From Oxyruncus cristatus (lineage: Eukaryota; Chordata; Aves; Passeriformes; Cotingidae): a stretch of DNA of 64,000 nucleotides. This document shows positions 47,790 through 59,563 of the stretch, one piece after another. The DNA lies in NCBI GenBank assembly GCA_013399855.1, contig VXAY01006780.1, forward strand, positions 625,827 to 689,826. The letters are read 5' to 3'. Under the pieces are notes generated by a model. The model was not told where the DNA came from. It saw nothing but the letters and a program-made list of their open reading frames with translations, and ran no database searches. The stretch's first letter is position 1, and each line of letters starts with the position of its first letter. Position numbers and translations under genes: made by a program.

Positions 47790-47875
47790 GTAGAATCATT
47801 AAGAATCACAGAATCATTAAGAATAACAGAATCATTAAGGTTGGAAAAGGCCTCCAAGATCAAGTCCAACCATTC
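47790..47875 (-). repeat. CR1 3'-end fragment (type C-like) with long-period tail
   Basis: The tail is built from AGAATCATTA and AGAATCACAG units in alternation (47790-47838) before AGGTTGGAAAAGGCCTCC and AAGTCCAACCATTCC. A tail with a period of about 18 bp, not the usual 8. Confidence 0.9.
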
Positions 47876-48725
47876 CATCATATTGCCTTGGATATTCTAA
47901 AAGGGCACAAACTTTACATAAGGTTGGTGAAGGAAAACAAATATTTTCCATTTATTTTAATCTCTTAAATGTTAAAAAAAACCTTTTGCAGAAGACCAGT
48001 ATTCTTTTTCTTGCAGAGTAAATGACTGAGGTGAATCCTCAAGTATAAAAAAATTTTTTCCAAAAGAATATCCTCAATGGCACCTGGCAGGTTTGATATG
48101 CGTGATGTAAGAACTAACAACCCATAATAATAAAATGGTCTTATTAAAATAAATACAAAATCAGAGGGGTTTAATGAAACACAGCCAAGTGCCCTCAGTG
48201 GTTTAAACAAAGCAAACCCTGCCAGGATTTGTCCCACAGAAAGAGAGGGTTGGCCCAGGGAGTTTGCATATGAATCTCCATATTCATTCATGGTAAATAT
48301 TGGACTTCCCTTCTCATTTCATACAGAAAGTGAGCTGGAACCGTTACATTAAAATATGTGAAAGAATAAAAATCAACCTACAAATGGAGGTGTTTGACTA
48401 TCCCATACACACACCTTAGGTGTAAAAGAAATAATTTTTATATACTTTCCCAAACCTCAGTTCAGTTAAATAAATTCATTCTAATTTTATTAATCATCAG
48501 ATTGAAAAAAACTCAAACATGAGAGGAAACTTAACAGCTGACTTATAATGAATTTCAGGACTGTAAACATTTGTGGTATTGGCAAATGTCTCAAATAATG
48601 TTGTATTTTATTCCAGGACAAATTATGTAGCATCCAGATAAAAGCAAAGCCAACTCCTGCCCCTGTTAGAGCATGGGCAGTTTTCTCACAAGTGAATTGT
48701 TTCCTGAATTCACAGTAAATCCAAG

Positions 48726-48892
48726 AAAAATCCCAGACTGGTTTGGGTTGGAAGGGACCTTAAAGCCCATCCAGTTCCACCCCTGCCATGGGCAGAAACA
48801 CCTTCCACTAGACCAGGGAGCTCCAAACCCTGTCCAGCCTGGCCTTGGACACTTCCAGGGATGGGGCAGCCACAGCTTCTCTGGGCAGCCAG
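48726..48892 (-). repeat. CR1 LINE, 5'-truncated (type A)
   Basis: AAAAATCCCAGACTGGTTTG, the type A region, ending at TTCTCTGGGCAGCC. Last CR1 before the distal poly(A) signals. Confidence 0.94.
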
Positions 48893-50594
48893 CTTGGAAG
48901 TGTTTCTGTAGAATGTGCAGTTCACACAATTCCAGAGCCATAATTTCACTACATTCTGGGCAATACCCATCCCCCCTTTCTCTGCCAAAATTCCTGCCTC
49001 CAGCTCAACATTCAGTACCTGCATGGAAAGATCACATATTGTATGTGTTTGTTTTCTGGCTTGTTTAGAGCTGAGAACAGCACAAGCCAAGCGAATCCAA
49101 GGAAATCAAACCCGTGGCAGTCCCTGGTCACCCTTGCACTGCTGCAGGAATCTATTCCCGTGACTGGTGCGACTCCAACTGCATCAAATTCCACTTAAAC
49201 TCCATCAGTCAGCAGCAGCCATGCAGAAAGCACGTTCCCAAAGCTCCTCGGGGGGTGATGGAGCATAGCCAGGTTCCCACCTTGGCTCCAGGGGCAGCCA
49301 GGGCTGGGCATTCCTCACCTAGCCAGCCAAGGCAGAGGGCACATTCCTTGTGCAGCCATCCTTCTTTTAGCCTGACAATCCACCGTGTGGTGCTCTCTCC
49401 CAGGGAGGGTCTGACCCTCGCTGTCAGGAGGGATCTTATCCTCACTGCCAGGAAGGATCTGGTCCCATGGCAGTGGTGTGGCTCCACAGGGGGAGGTGGG
49501 GTGTGCAGAACCCCTCCCCAAGGGTCCCTGAGCCACCGAGAGGACAAAGCCATTTAACACAGTAAATGCACAATGGTTGAGTCACTTTTCCCTACGTTCC
49601 CATCGCTCCTGTTAAGGATTGTATTTGATTACGGAATCAGGTTGCAGATTGTACATTGTGTTACGAGTAGCAAAGGATACTTATTTATATATATAAATAT
49701 ATTTTACTGGTTTTTATTCATTTCTAAATAAATCATCTCAGATGCCAGGATATGGTGAGGATTTAGGTTTTAAAAAGTGGTTTACAGTAACTAAATTAAA
49801 CAGATGCCTTATTTCTGAGGATTGCAGGATTTTTTTGAAAAGAAACAAACCCCTATCCCAAGGTCCCTGCAGGAATCCCAGCAGGAGATGAGCTGAGGTG
49901 GGGAGGGTGTTTCTGTGTAAAGCCAACATGGCACTGGGGCAGGACCAATCTCTGCAAAAGAAGAAGTTGATGTCTGAAAGGAGCCTTGAGGTCCCAGGCC
50001 TGGGTTGACATTCCCAGATCTGAGCGTTAGCCCAACCCCTCCTAACCCTCAGGAAGTGGCTGGTGCCTTTTTGGGACATCTCAAGCCAAGAAAGACCATT
50101 TCAAGTAGAATTCTACAGTACATGGATTATCTGCCTCCATGCCCACACAGATTGTCCTACTTGCAATTAAAGATAAAACCTCTTTAAAACACATGGATAT
50201 TTTTTTCCAAAGTCACTCACTGACTTCCATGTCCCCTCACTGCTGTACAATAGGCAGGGACAAAACCACTTTTCTAGAACTCATTCCTTAGGGCAACAGC
50301 AGAACTTTTCCCAGGATTAAAACACAGCGACACTTCCTTTTTCTACATTTGTTTAATTAGCTTAACCTGAAGTTGACAGAGTCCCTAATTCTTCCCAGAT
50401 CTCAGCTACAGCCTGTAGGGATGAGTGTATTTATTTCTGCATCTGTTCCCCAAATTAACTCAGAAAATGATTACGAACGAAGGGTTCTTGGTAGTGCCCG
50501 GGGAAGCTCTTCTGGAACATTCCACCACGGTGATCCGCCGGGATAATTCCTCACACGACTGTTTCCTCTCCTTTTATGTTCTACTAATTGCAAG
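48893..50594 (+). other. Unique sequence between the last minus-strand CR1 and the distal transcript end
   Basis: There is no CR1 here. The stretch 49560-49760 is AT-rich and UTR-like, with a TA-rich repeat near 49685 and AATAAA at 49727. Open frames at 49114-49557 (+) and 49209-49553 (-) overlap each other and show no recognisable domain. Confidence 0.35.
49681..49706 (+). repeat. TA-rich low-complexity stretch
   Basis: TTATTTATATATATAAATAT in an AT-rich UTR-like context just before an AATAAA at 49727. Confidence 0.7.
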
Positions 50595-51147
50595 GGGAAT
50601 ATAACACCACTGCAGGGTTCAAATCTGTTCTGCTGGAGTCCATGGCACAACTTCCATTGACTCCAGTGGATCCAGAATTCCATGAGCTGTTTATAACGCT
50701 GTCAGACAGCGCAGACCTTGTGGCTCTGGGGACAAACTCCCAAACCACCCACTGTGGTGTTACATTCCCAAATCCTCTGCTCTGGCATTGGGAACATCCT
50801 TGAAGGGGTTTTTGTTGCAGATGTGAACCCAGGGAAGGGTTGGTGTGTCATCATGGTTAACACTCACCACAAAGTACCCTCTGGAACCAGGATCCAATAC
50901 CAACTTTATCCAATGTACAGCATTTTAGGATGCATGTAGTATCTTTAGTAGCCACAGATCTGCCATTTGGGGGCTGCAGCCCAGTAGGATGTCCCCGTGT
51001 CCCTCGCTTCGATGTACTCTTGTATGGGTTAGAGAAGATGGCCTCTGTCGTGCGTTGTTCGTGAGCTGTTTCTTATCCCAGAGAGGTGTACGATGTAAAA
51101 TACGTCAGTGCAAAGTGTATATTTTATGTGAGAGGAAAATACATTTT

Positions 51148-51153
51148 AATAAA
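51148..51153 (+). terminator. Poly(A) signal AATAAA (upstream of a pair)
   Basis: AATAAA in an AT-rich UTR-like context, followed by the T/G-rich sequence AAGCTTTGTTTAGCTGT. With the signal at 51266 it could give two nearby 3' ends. Confidence 0.4.
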
Positions 51154-51265
51154 GGTAAAGCTTTGTTTAGCTGTAAAAAATGGCAACTGTTCAAGTGTAC
51201 AGTAACTTCTTACTAATGTATGAAAATCTGTGATATTTTTGATTTGATTGTATTTGTATTGCCCA

Positions 51266-51271
51266 AATAAA
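51266..51271 (+). terminator. Poly(A) signal AATAAA (distal, strongest candidate)
   Basis: CCCAAATAAAAC is followed 10-25 nt later by GGCTGTATTGTTCC, a good G/T-rich downstream element. It marks the likely end of a + strand transcript; the CR1 strand pattern changes just after it. Confidence 0.5.
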
Positions 51272-51806
51272 ACATTTTGGCTGTATTGTTCCTAACTCTT
51301 ACCTTTTCTTTCTAAAGGGGAATGTGTATTTATTCCACAGTAATTTACTTTATTCAGGAAAAAAAAAAAAAAGAGGAATGACCAAGTTTTCCATAGTTGC
51401 CCTGAGTGAGTGTCCCTCTAGTACTGCAACCCCTAAAATGAATTTCTAAATGGATTTTTCTGCCCATTGCTATTTATTGGTATGGAAGAAACAATTCTTC
51501 AGCTCAGGCAGAGCTATTGGTGAGAGTCCTTGAGGCTCCATGAGGGAAACCCTGCTGAGACAGGGCTTTGCTGAGTTGTGACATCTGGGGGGATGGTGGC
51601 GTTTATGCCTTTTTCTCTTACTTTTTATTCTTTAAGGGAAAATATAAATGAAAAAGACTCAATTAGAAGTCCAGGCAGCACAAGGCAGCTGTATCCAAAG
51701 CTAAAGCTGTGAAAATGGCCATGCCAAGGAAAAGAAGTGAAAAATAGACATAGTACAATTATCTTGTTAGTACTATTATCTTATTAGTATGTATGGTGTG
51801 AAGAGA

Positions 51807-51840
51807 TTTATATTTTTATATATATAGTATCGATATATAG
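51807..51840 (+). repeat. TA-rich low-complexity stretch at a CR1 boundary
   Basis: ATTTATATTTTTATATATAT then a TATCGATATAT palindrome, directly before the 5' end of the sense CR1 at 51848. Probably part of the insertion site. Confidence 0.75.
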
Positions 51841-51847
51841 GGCCATG

Positions 51848-52280
51848 GAGATGCTCCCACAGCTGGAGCCCCTCTGCTCTGGAGACAGGCTGGGAGAGCT
51901 GGGGGGGTTCACCTGGAGAAGAGAAGGTTCCAGGGAGACCTTAGAGCCCCTTCCAGTGCCTAAAGAGGCTCCTAGAGAGCTGGAGAGGGACTTGGGACAA
52001 GAGCCTGGAGGAACAGGACGAGGGGGAATGGCTTCCCACTGCCAGAGAGAAGGGTTAGATGGGATATTGGAAGGAATTCTTTCCTGTGAGTGCAGTGAGG
52101 CCCTGGCACAGGTTGCCCAGAGAAGCTGTGGCTGCTCCATCCCTGGAAGTGTCTAAGGCCAGGTTGGACTGGGCTTGGAGCAACCTGGGGTAGTGGAAGG
52201 TGTCTCTGCCCATGGCAGGGGGTGGAATGGGATGAAATTTAATGTCACTTTCAACCAAACCCACTCTGGGATCCTGTGAC
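51848..52280 (+). repeat. CR1 LINE, 5'-truncated (type A, about 430 bp), sense
   Basis: From GAGATGCTCCCACAGCTGG through CTGGAGAAGAGAAGGTTCC and CAGGTTGCCCAGAGAAGCTG to AACCAAACCCACTCTGGG and a one-unit tail ATCCTGTGAC. First sense CR1 after more than 22 kb of antisense-only copies. Confidence 0.95.
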
Positions 52281-52620
52281 ACTCCCAAGCCAAGCACTTT
52301 GCTGGTACAGGCTGGTCAGCCAGCAAACATGACTAATAAAAGCTCAGAAGAAAACCAGTTCCCCTGAGGTTTCCTGGTCCATAAATCAACACAAGACAGC
52401 TCTGGGAGGCGGAGGAGGGATGGAGGCAGCACCCCAGGAAAAAGCAGCTGCTTTCCAAAGGAAACGGAGCTGATGAAGTGTCTCCTCTGTACCCACCAAA
52501 CACAGCACCGCAATCACCCAACACAAAGATACCTTTTTAAAGCATCAACTACATCAACCACGTTTCCAAGGCAACCCTGCCAAGACAATGCTCCCACTTT
52601 AAATGTTTCTGTGGAAGGAG

Positions 52621-52637
52621 AATAATAATATAATAAT
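52621..52637 (+). repeat. (AAT)n microsatellite
   Basis: About five AAT units with one interruption. Confidence 0.8.
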
Positions 52638-54230
52638 GGGTCTCATAAAGCCACTTCCATTTCCAAAGGGTCTAAAAACATCTCAGAAACATTTACACAC
52701 TCCAGAATCGCTTCACCTGACGCTGAACTGCAGCTCCTGTGGGGTGGAACACTGAGAGCAGGGAGGAGCACACGGAGGCAGCTCCGGAGGTGGGATGAAG
52801 TATATCCCAGTGATTGTGTGCTGCTGGAGCAGGAGATAGTGGCAGGGATGGGGGAACATGGCTGCATGCTGAGATCTGTAAGACCCCAGGAGATGTGGAG
52901 CAGCTGCATCCCAAATGAGTCTGCCTGGATAAATTGATAGTTCAGAGGGAGTTGAGGCAGGCTGAGGATAAAAACTCCGAAGAATGAGCACCACATCCTG
53001 ATGCCACATGTTCCTGAGCAGCTGCCCCTTTGATAGCCCTCACAATATATCACAGCATTAATTATGCCCAGGCAATGCTACACAAAACCTGTGAGCACCA
53101 CTCCCTGCAGTCTCTGATCTTCCCAGTGGAGCCAGGGTTCTGCATCGTCTGGCAGCAGCACAGCCCCAAATCTGATGCCTGTCCTACTGTCTTATCAAAA
53201 AACAAAGCTGGGTGAGATTTTAATCATGGGGATGTCAGTGGGGGTTTCCTTGTAATTTTCTTCATCTGCACGAAAGAATTTTCTCTTTATCAAAGAGATG
53301 ACAAACGACCTGGTTTCTGCCCACAGTCACAAGGTTAGAGGTGTCTGAGTTTGGGTCACGTGCAACAGCCAAGGGTTGGTATTAGCCCACAGTTTAGGTA
53401 CCCACTGGCCTTTTGCTGACCTTCCCAGAATTCCTGCTGGAGAAGCAAGAGCTCATTCCACCCCTGCTGAGCGTGGCCACTTCCACAAAGAGAAGTAAGT
53501 TTAGAAAAGGGTTGGGGAAAAAAAAAAGAAAGCCAGGGACACACATTCAAGGCACAGGAGGAAGCCCCTGAAGGGCTGAGCTGCGGCTGGCACTTCAGAG
53601 CCTGTAACCTGGAACATCTCCAAACCCCTTGGCCATGCTGCTCCCAGGGACCAAGGGCCTGTCCCAGTGCCAGTGGATCTGAGTGGGATAGTCTGCAAAG
53701 GACAGTGTCCCACAGGGCAAAACCCTCCTGGGCACCACAGCACCACCCTGCATTTGTGAGTCCTACACACAGGCGTGTGAGTGCTGCTCCTCAGTCTCGG
53801 GGAGATGGATTTCATGGAGTACCCAACCTGAAACACTCAGTAACACTACAGCCTTCCCAGGGAGTCATTTCTTCCTGTCTGCAGGTTAATGAGTTGAAAC
53901 CAAAAAAATATATGATCTCAGAAAGCAACAACAACAATATTTATCTAAAGCACCCGATCTTTCCAATTGTTAGGTTTATTTAACTCTTTACAATGCCAAC
54001 GGGTAAAGTCAGGATGCTTATTTCAGGGAGAAGCACAAGTTTTTCCAGACTCAATTGGGATGATGGCTTTATCTAAATCCCTTTGGTTTTCCCAGAGTCA
54101 CCCTCACCTGCTGAGCAGAGCCTTCTCCACTACAGAAAGGGGAAACAAACTGAATTTTAATCAGAGGGTTTCTATTCTGATCACTGCTGGTCTCCTTTGG
54201 CTTTAAAGTTACCAATAAAACCTTAAAGAG

Positions 54231-54600
54231 ACGATCACCGATGGATTCATTGTGATTGATTGCACCTGCCCACCCTCTTGCATTTTAAGGGGCCTCATTA
54301 CTGGATGTTCAAGAATTTAATTTCAGAGCATGTGTAATAAACCTTGTACTTCGCCACCTAATTGGTTCAGCCGTCGCTTCTGTGCCTTGGCTGAAAAGCC
54401 AATAAAAGGAGCACAAAAAAGAAGAATATTAATAGTTCTGACTTTGTAAAGATAAGCTCAGCAGCCAGCTTATGCTTTAATTAATACATGGAGAGCAAAG
54501 AATGCTGCCTTAAAAAGAGATTACCATCAGATTAAAGAATACCTTGCAATTACTTATTTATTTGTTCATTTTTGTATCCCACACACTTTTAGCTCTCTGT
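54231..54600. other. Possible conserved noncoding element
   Basis: This is AT-rich unique sequence with several homeodomain-type cores (TAATTGG, TTTAATTAATAC), a CCAATAAAAGG box and a TTATTTATTTG stretch, and no repeats. Composition alone suggests a developmental enhancer-like element. Conservation cannot be tested here. Confidence 0.2.
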
Positions 54601-55915
54601 GTCCCTCACAGATTCTTCACCTCGGAGCTCGAGAACCCTGAGAAAAAGACAACTTGCACATTAAATTCTGTAGAGTGAAAAATGCACAAGAATAGTTTAA
54701 TCATCATCTTTTACTAGAGGATCCTCTCTAATGATTCTCCTTACTAAAAATTAAATTTATTATTCAATTTCTCTCACCAAAGATATTTGAAAATGGATTA
54801 AAATTGGATTCAGAGGGTTTGGATGCACTGAAGCGTTAGTGTTGATAACTAAAATAGAGTAGCTCAAGTAGTTCAGTCTGCAGTGAGTTAAATGTGGATA
54901 ATGTGCCCCAAAATATAACCAAGAGTTTTTTGCTGCAAGATACTTTTAGGTATTTTTGCTTCTTGAATGTGGCAATTCCAATGAGCACATGGCCTGGAGT
55001 CAGCATCTCTTTCTGCTGCTTCCCACAGCGGGAATGCTGATCTGGGTACCTGCTACCAGTCAGGAGTAGTGCTCCACCTCACTGATTGTTGTCATGGAAC
55101 AGAACAGGAAGAGAGATCATGTGGGATGGGCAGGAACAAGAGCCCTGATGCTCCTGGACCAGCCGGGGACAGACACAGACCTGTCACTCACACCTTCCCT
55201 TTTTTTCTAAGAAACAACCCCTCTGGAAAATGCATTGTCTTGCTTTTCCTACCTGCAAATGCCAACCAGGAATTTTAATGGGATATTTGACTTGCTTGAA
55301 CAAATGCAGGGTTCATTAGTTGTTATTTTTTCCTGGTGATAGGCAGTGGTAAATCCCACACTAGACTTCTGTGACTGTGTCTAATAAATGTTGCCTAGAG
55401 CCCTGGTGCTGTCTTTAATAAGCACAAATCTTGCTGCTACACTGTTTGCTTGTTCTTTCTTCCAAAAAAGAAAGAGCTGCTGATGGCTTATGCTCCCCCC
55501 ATCTTCCCTTTGTTGTCAGAAAGGCTCATTTTTTTCCAAGATATGGGAGCTGAACGGATATTATTTTCTATGCTTTTAAAAAAGGAACAAAAACAACACA
55601 AAAAACCCTTTGTCTTTATTTGCTGACTCTTTTCTTAAGACACCCTAATGACAGTAACAGTTTGTAATGGTGGTGTGGCCCAGAACCTGCAATCAGCACA
55701 ATAGGCACAGAATGCTGCTTTGTGGTGCCTGTGGATCATTAAAGCTCCTCACATGCTGCAGGGTGGAAGTTACTGATGGTTCCTGTCTCCCTCCCAACAT
55801 CAGAGATCACCTCTTGAAAGCAGATTTCTTTCTCTAGTGCTCCACGGTTTTATGGACTGACACACTCCAGAAAAGCTCCAGAGGGCAAATCCACATCCCT
55901 GAACCACTTCCACCC

Positions 55916-55933
55916 CAACAACAACAACAACAA
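55916..55933 (+). repeat. (CAA)6 microsatellite
   Basis: Six uninterrupted CAA units after CCACCC. Too short for a strong claim of variability. Confidence 0.85.
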
Positions 55934-56165
55934 TGTGCTTCTTCCCCTTCCTGCCACATATGTGTCCTGAGCAATGTGCGCTCCCAGAGCAGGTTTATAG
56001 GACAAAGATGAGAAGGATGAAAGTTTTTACTTATTGCAAAATGGGTTTCTAAGTTCTTTTGCAAAGAATGAGAATTTTTTTTTTGGTCATTTACAACATT
56101 CCTCAGAACACAAGGCAGGAATAAAACTGTGGAGGAAAGTGGTGAGTCCCATCCTGCAGGGCAGA

Positions 56166-56254
56166 CAGTCCTGGTAGGACTGCCCATGGCAGGGGTCTGG
56201 ACTGAGATGAGCTTTGGGGTCTCTTCCAACCTCAACTATTCCACGACTCTATGA
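56166..56254 (+). repeat. CR1 3'-end fragment (type A), sense
   Basis: TGCCCATGGCAGGGGTCTGG, GGTCTCTTCCAACCTC and the tail ATTCCACGACTCTATG. Confidence 0.9.
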
Positions 56255-56657
56255 ACATATGGAAGAAGGAAACGCATCCTCACATTGGCTTCAGTTATCC
56301 TCTACTCTCCCTGAACTTACTTTATGCTCTTTCTTGCTTTTTGTAAAATCTTCTTTGCCAAAACCCCAAAGTTCAAGGCCAAGGTCACCCAAACAACTCC
56401 CTCTTCATGAGGGTGTTCTCTGGACACGCCGCAGTAAAACCCATCTCCAGGAAGATCTAATTTAATCCATTAATGGGGACCCATAAAACAGAGTTACGCA
56501 TTGTGCAGGCAAAGTTATTTACGGCACTGGAATCTTACTGATTACAACAATAAATAATACAGGATGTGTCTCTGGGAAATAATATAAAAGCAGTTAATCC
56601 ACAGGAGCAAAAAAGAGAATGGGAATGATTCTGCTATTTCTGTGAATGTCAGTTTGT

Positions 56658-56845
56658 GCAGTGAGGGTGGTGAGGCCCTGGCACAGGTTGCCCAGAGGAG
56701 TTGTGGCTGCCCCATCCCTGGAAGTGTCCAAGGGCAGGTTGGATGGGGCTCGGAGCATCCTGGTCTATGGAAGGTGGCAGTGGGTGTAACTGGATGAGTT
56801 TTAAGGTGCCTTCCAATCCAAACACTTCTAGGATACTATGATTCC
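56658..56845 (+). repeat. CR1 LINE, 5'-truncated (type A), sense
   Basis: From GCAGTGAGGGTGGTGAGG through CAGGTTGCCCAGAGGAG and GGAAGTGTCCAAGGGCAGG to TTCCAATCCAAACAC and the tail TAGGATACTATGATTC. Confidence 0.94.
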
Positions 56846-57310
56846 CCCACTGCAGGAAATTCCTAAGGGCAGCCTTCACAGTTCCACTTTTTAAAGCATT
56901 AAGTCAATTTATTTGGTAATAATTTGGGAAAATTTTCTTCTGTTCTCCATCATGTGGGTGAAGCTGCCCCTGCCCAGTTCAGACCAGTAGGATTCAGATT
57001 CTTCCATAGTCCCACCGTAGCACCAGCAAGATTTCAGCCTAATCCAGGTCCCAGGTCAGTCAGTACCAACTGCTCCAACCCCTGTGCCCTTTACTCAGGT
57101 TTTACACAGCCCAAGCACCCCCTCAGTGCCCAAACCTGCTGCAGGATGGGGAGAGCAAAACCCAGAGCTCCCCTCTCAGGATTGTTCTGCATCACACAGG
57201 AGCAAAGAAGGAGGGACACAACTGCTGTTGCCTAAACCAGATAAAATCAAACCTGGCATTGTTGACCAGCTGAGGAATCCTCAGCAGCCACTGGTTTATT
57301 CCTGAATGGA

Positions 57311-57358
57311 AACAGAATCATGGAATATCCTGAGTTGGAAGGGATCCACGAGGATCAG
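57311..57358 (-). repeat. CR1 3'-end fragment (type D)
   Basis: AACAGAATCATGGAATATCC and TGAGTTGGAAGGGATCC; about 50 bp. Confidence 0.9.
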
Positions 57359-57910
57359 TACCCTGGAAAAATCTTCCAAACCTGCCTTTGCCAGTCTGTG
57401 CAATGTGCAGGTGAACAGTTCCCCCTGCTGCACTGAGCTGTGCCTCCCACAAACAAACTCTTCTCCAGTTTATTGGGCTATCCAGGGCAGCACAGGCCTG
57501 GGAATGTCTCTGCATTAACTTGGGGCAGATACAGTGGCACCTCCTAATCATCGCAGAGATCTCATCCTTGTGTGTAGTCCCCTCAAACCTGCTTTGCTAG
57601 TCTAAGACTAAATATGAAATAGAATACAGTGTATCGTGTGCTGGTGTACATGATACCAGTGTATATTGCCAGGAAAACATCACATTTCAGAAAATTCTCC
57701 AATGTTCTAGGGAACTGTTCAGTGCACACAAAATTTAGGATTTCTAGAAGCAGTTTTTGTGCTCACAACAGGTGAGAACATGGGGCTGGGCCAGGCTGGA
57801 CAGGGGCTGCAGGACCTGCCTCAAACTCCAAGCAGTTCAGGAGCTCAAAAGTGCAGCATTCAAATCTGGAAGCTCTTCAAACTGTCAAAATCAGAATAGC
57901 AGGACAACTG

Positions 57911-58060
57911 TCCCCCCCCCATCACTGAGGCCTGTCCAACCTTGGACACTTCCAGGGATGGGGCAGCCACAGACTCTCTGTGCAATCCATACCAGGGCCC
58001 CACCACCTTCACAGGCAAGAATTCCTTCCCAATATCCCATCTAACCCTGCCCTCTGGCAG
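57911..58060 (-). repeat. 3'-truncated CR1 fragment beside a C tract
   Basis: After a run of nine C (57912-57920), sequence matching the interior of type A begins abruptly (CCTGTCCAACCTTGGACACT) and runs to ATCCCATCTAACCC. The tail and the last roughly 120 bp of CR1 are missing. Confidence 0.9.
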
Positions 58061-59097
58061 TTACATGGTTAAAAGTTGTCCATGGAGTCAAAAAGGAAGT
58101 TCATTGTCACTGGAAAGAATTTCAGGAGACAAAAGCTGGATTCAGAGCTCACACACATCTGTAACCCACTGCCAGCGATTAAAACCATCTTCAAGCTGTT
58201 TGTGGGAAGAGCAGAGATTCCTGTGATCAGGAGGATGCTCACCCACAGCCCAGGGGGAAGCATAGCCTTGGGTGATCAAGGCTGTGACTGAGACTCCTCA
58301 GGAAACATCTCCCACAATTAAGAATGCATATTTTTCACCTCATTCTTCACTTTGGAGAATCCTTTCAATCCATGGGTATATGCCCTTCCTCAAAAGACTT
58401 TCTTTCTTTCTTCTTTTATCAATATCTTTTGCTTTAGCAATCTGAAATTCCTGTTTTTATCTTTTAAAAACAGCCTTTCTGAGACGTGCAGGATTCTGAG
58501 TGAAACTGATAAACCCACAGAAATTCAGAGATAACAGTAAAATTTGCCTTATGTATTTTTATTCTTCTCCCCCTGCCAAGTTTGAAATGTAAATTGCAGA
58601 GACCTGCACAGTGTAGTGCTTAAAGCCAAACAAATGCAGCTTCAAGTCAAAAATCTCTTAAGAGCCGGAACACGCTACGAGGATTCCCAGGCTCAGGCTC
58701 AAGCTCGGAAATGCCACGGAAGGCACATTTCATCCAGATTGTGACACGTCAGGAAAATCTATGCAGCAAATTAATTCCCATACTGGCTGTGTGACATTTA
58801 TCTCAAGTGCCCAGTTCCCAGCTGGCACTTTTTCCCCCTTATTATTGTCCATATTCAGTGCTAATAAAATTCCTGATATTTTTTATGTTCTGTATCTCAT
58901 CTGATTTCAGTCACCGGTCTAGGGATTTCCATTAGTGATTGTTTACTGGAGATTCCATGTGTCAGAGGGGTACAGGTGAAGTGGAAGCCATAACTTCGGT
59001 CTTCAAACCACATCCCCTGCTTCAAGAGGGGTGAGAGGAACCACCTGGGGCAAGGCAGATGTGCCATGGTGTCACCTACTGTCATTCACTAACTACA

Positions 59098-59563
59098 GGA
59101 AACACACTGAGGGGCTGGAGAGCATCCAGAGAAGGGAACAGAGCTGGGGAAGGGGCTGGAGCAGCTGAGGGAGCAGCTGAGGGAGCTGGGGGGGCTCAGC
59201 CTGCAGAAAAGGAGGCTCAGGGGGGACCTTCTCACTCTCTGCAACTCCCTGACAGGACGATGGAGCCGGGGGAAGGTCAGGCTCTGCTCCCAGGAACAAG
59301 GGACAGAGAGGATGAGAGGAAACAGCCTCAAGCTACACCAGGGAAGGTTCAGGTTGGACATCAGGAGGAATTTCTTCCTGGAAAGGGTGGTCAGGCATCG
59401 GAAGAGGCTGCCCAGGGAGGTGGTGCAGTCCCCATCCCTGGAGGTGTCCAAACAATAACTCAGTGCTCTGGGCTGGGTGACAAGGTGGGGATCGGGCACA
59501 GGCTGGACTCGATGGTCCTGGAGGGCTTTTCAATCCTCAGTGACTCTGGGATTCTCTCTGTGA
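59098..59563 (+). repeat. CR1 LINE, 5'-truncated (type C, about 465 bp), sense
   Basis: From GGAAACACACTGAGGGGC through GGGGGGCTCAGCCTGCAG and TTCAGGTTGGACATCAGG to GGCTGGACTCGATGGTCC and the tail ACTCTGGGATTCTCTCTGTG. The 190-codon open frame across it is a by-product. Confidence 0.95.

Larger units (their letters stand above)
50595..51290 (+). other. Candidate 3'-terminal exon or distal 3' UTR
   Basis: This block looks like the end of an mRNA. It is CR1-free, becomes AU-rich toward its end, and has two AATAAA signals 118 bp apart (51148 and 51266). The second is followed by a T/G-rich element (ggctgtattgttcc). Possible acceptors precede it: a pyrimidine-rich stretch ending TTGCAAG at 50594, or GTTTTTGTTGCAG ending at 50820. 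I see no coding frame I recognise. It may be the far end of the NEGR1 3' UTR, about 22.5 kb from the stop, or the last exon of a noncoding RNA. Confidence 0.4.
51291..59097. other. Intergenic region beyond the distal poly(A) signal
   Basis: CR1 copies lie at 51848 (+), 56166 (+), 56658 (+), 57311 (-) and 57929 (-). Short simple repeats include AAT at 52621 and CAA at 55916. The unique stretches 52281-54230, 54601-56165 and 58061-59097 contain no exon or RNA gene that I can support. Confidence 0.5.

Noticed and set aside
50588..50803. 71-codon frame in the candidate terminal exon
   Set aside because: No recognisable family and no start context that favours it; the block looks untranslated.
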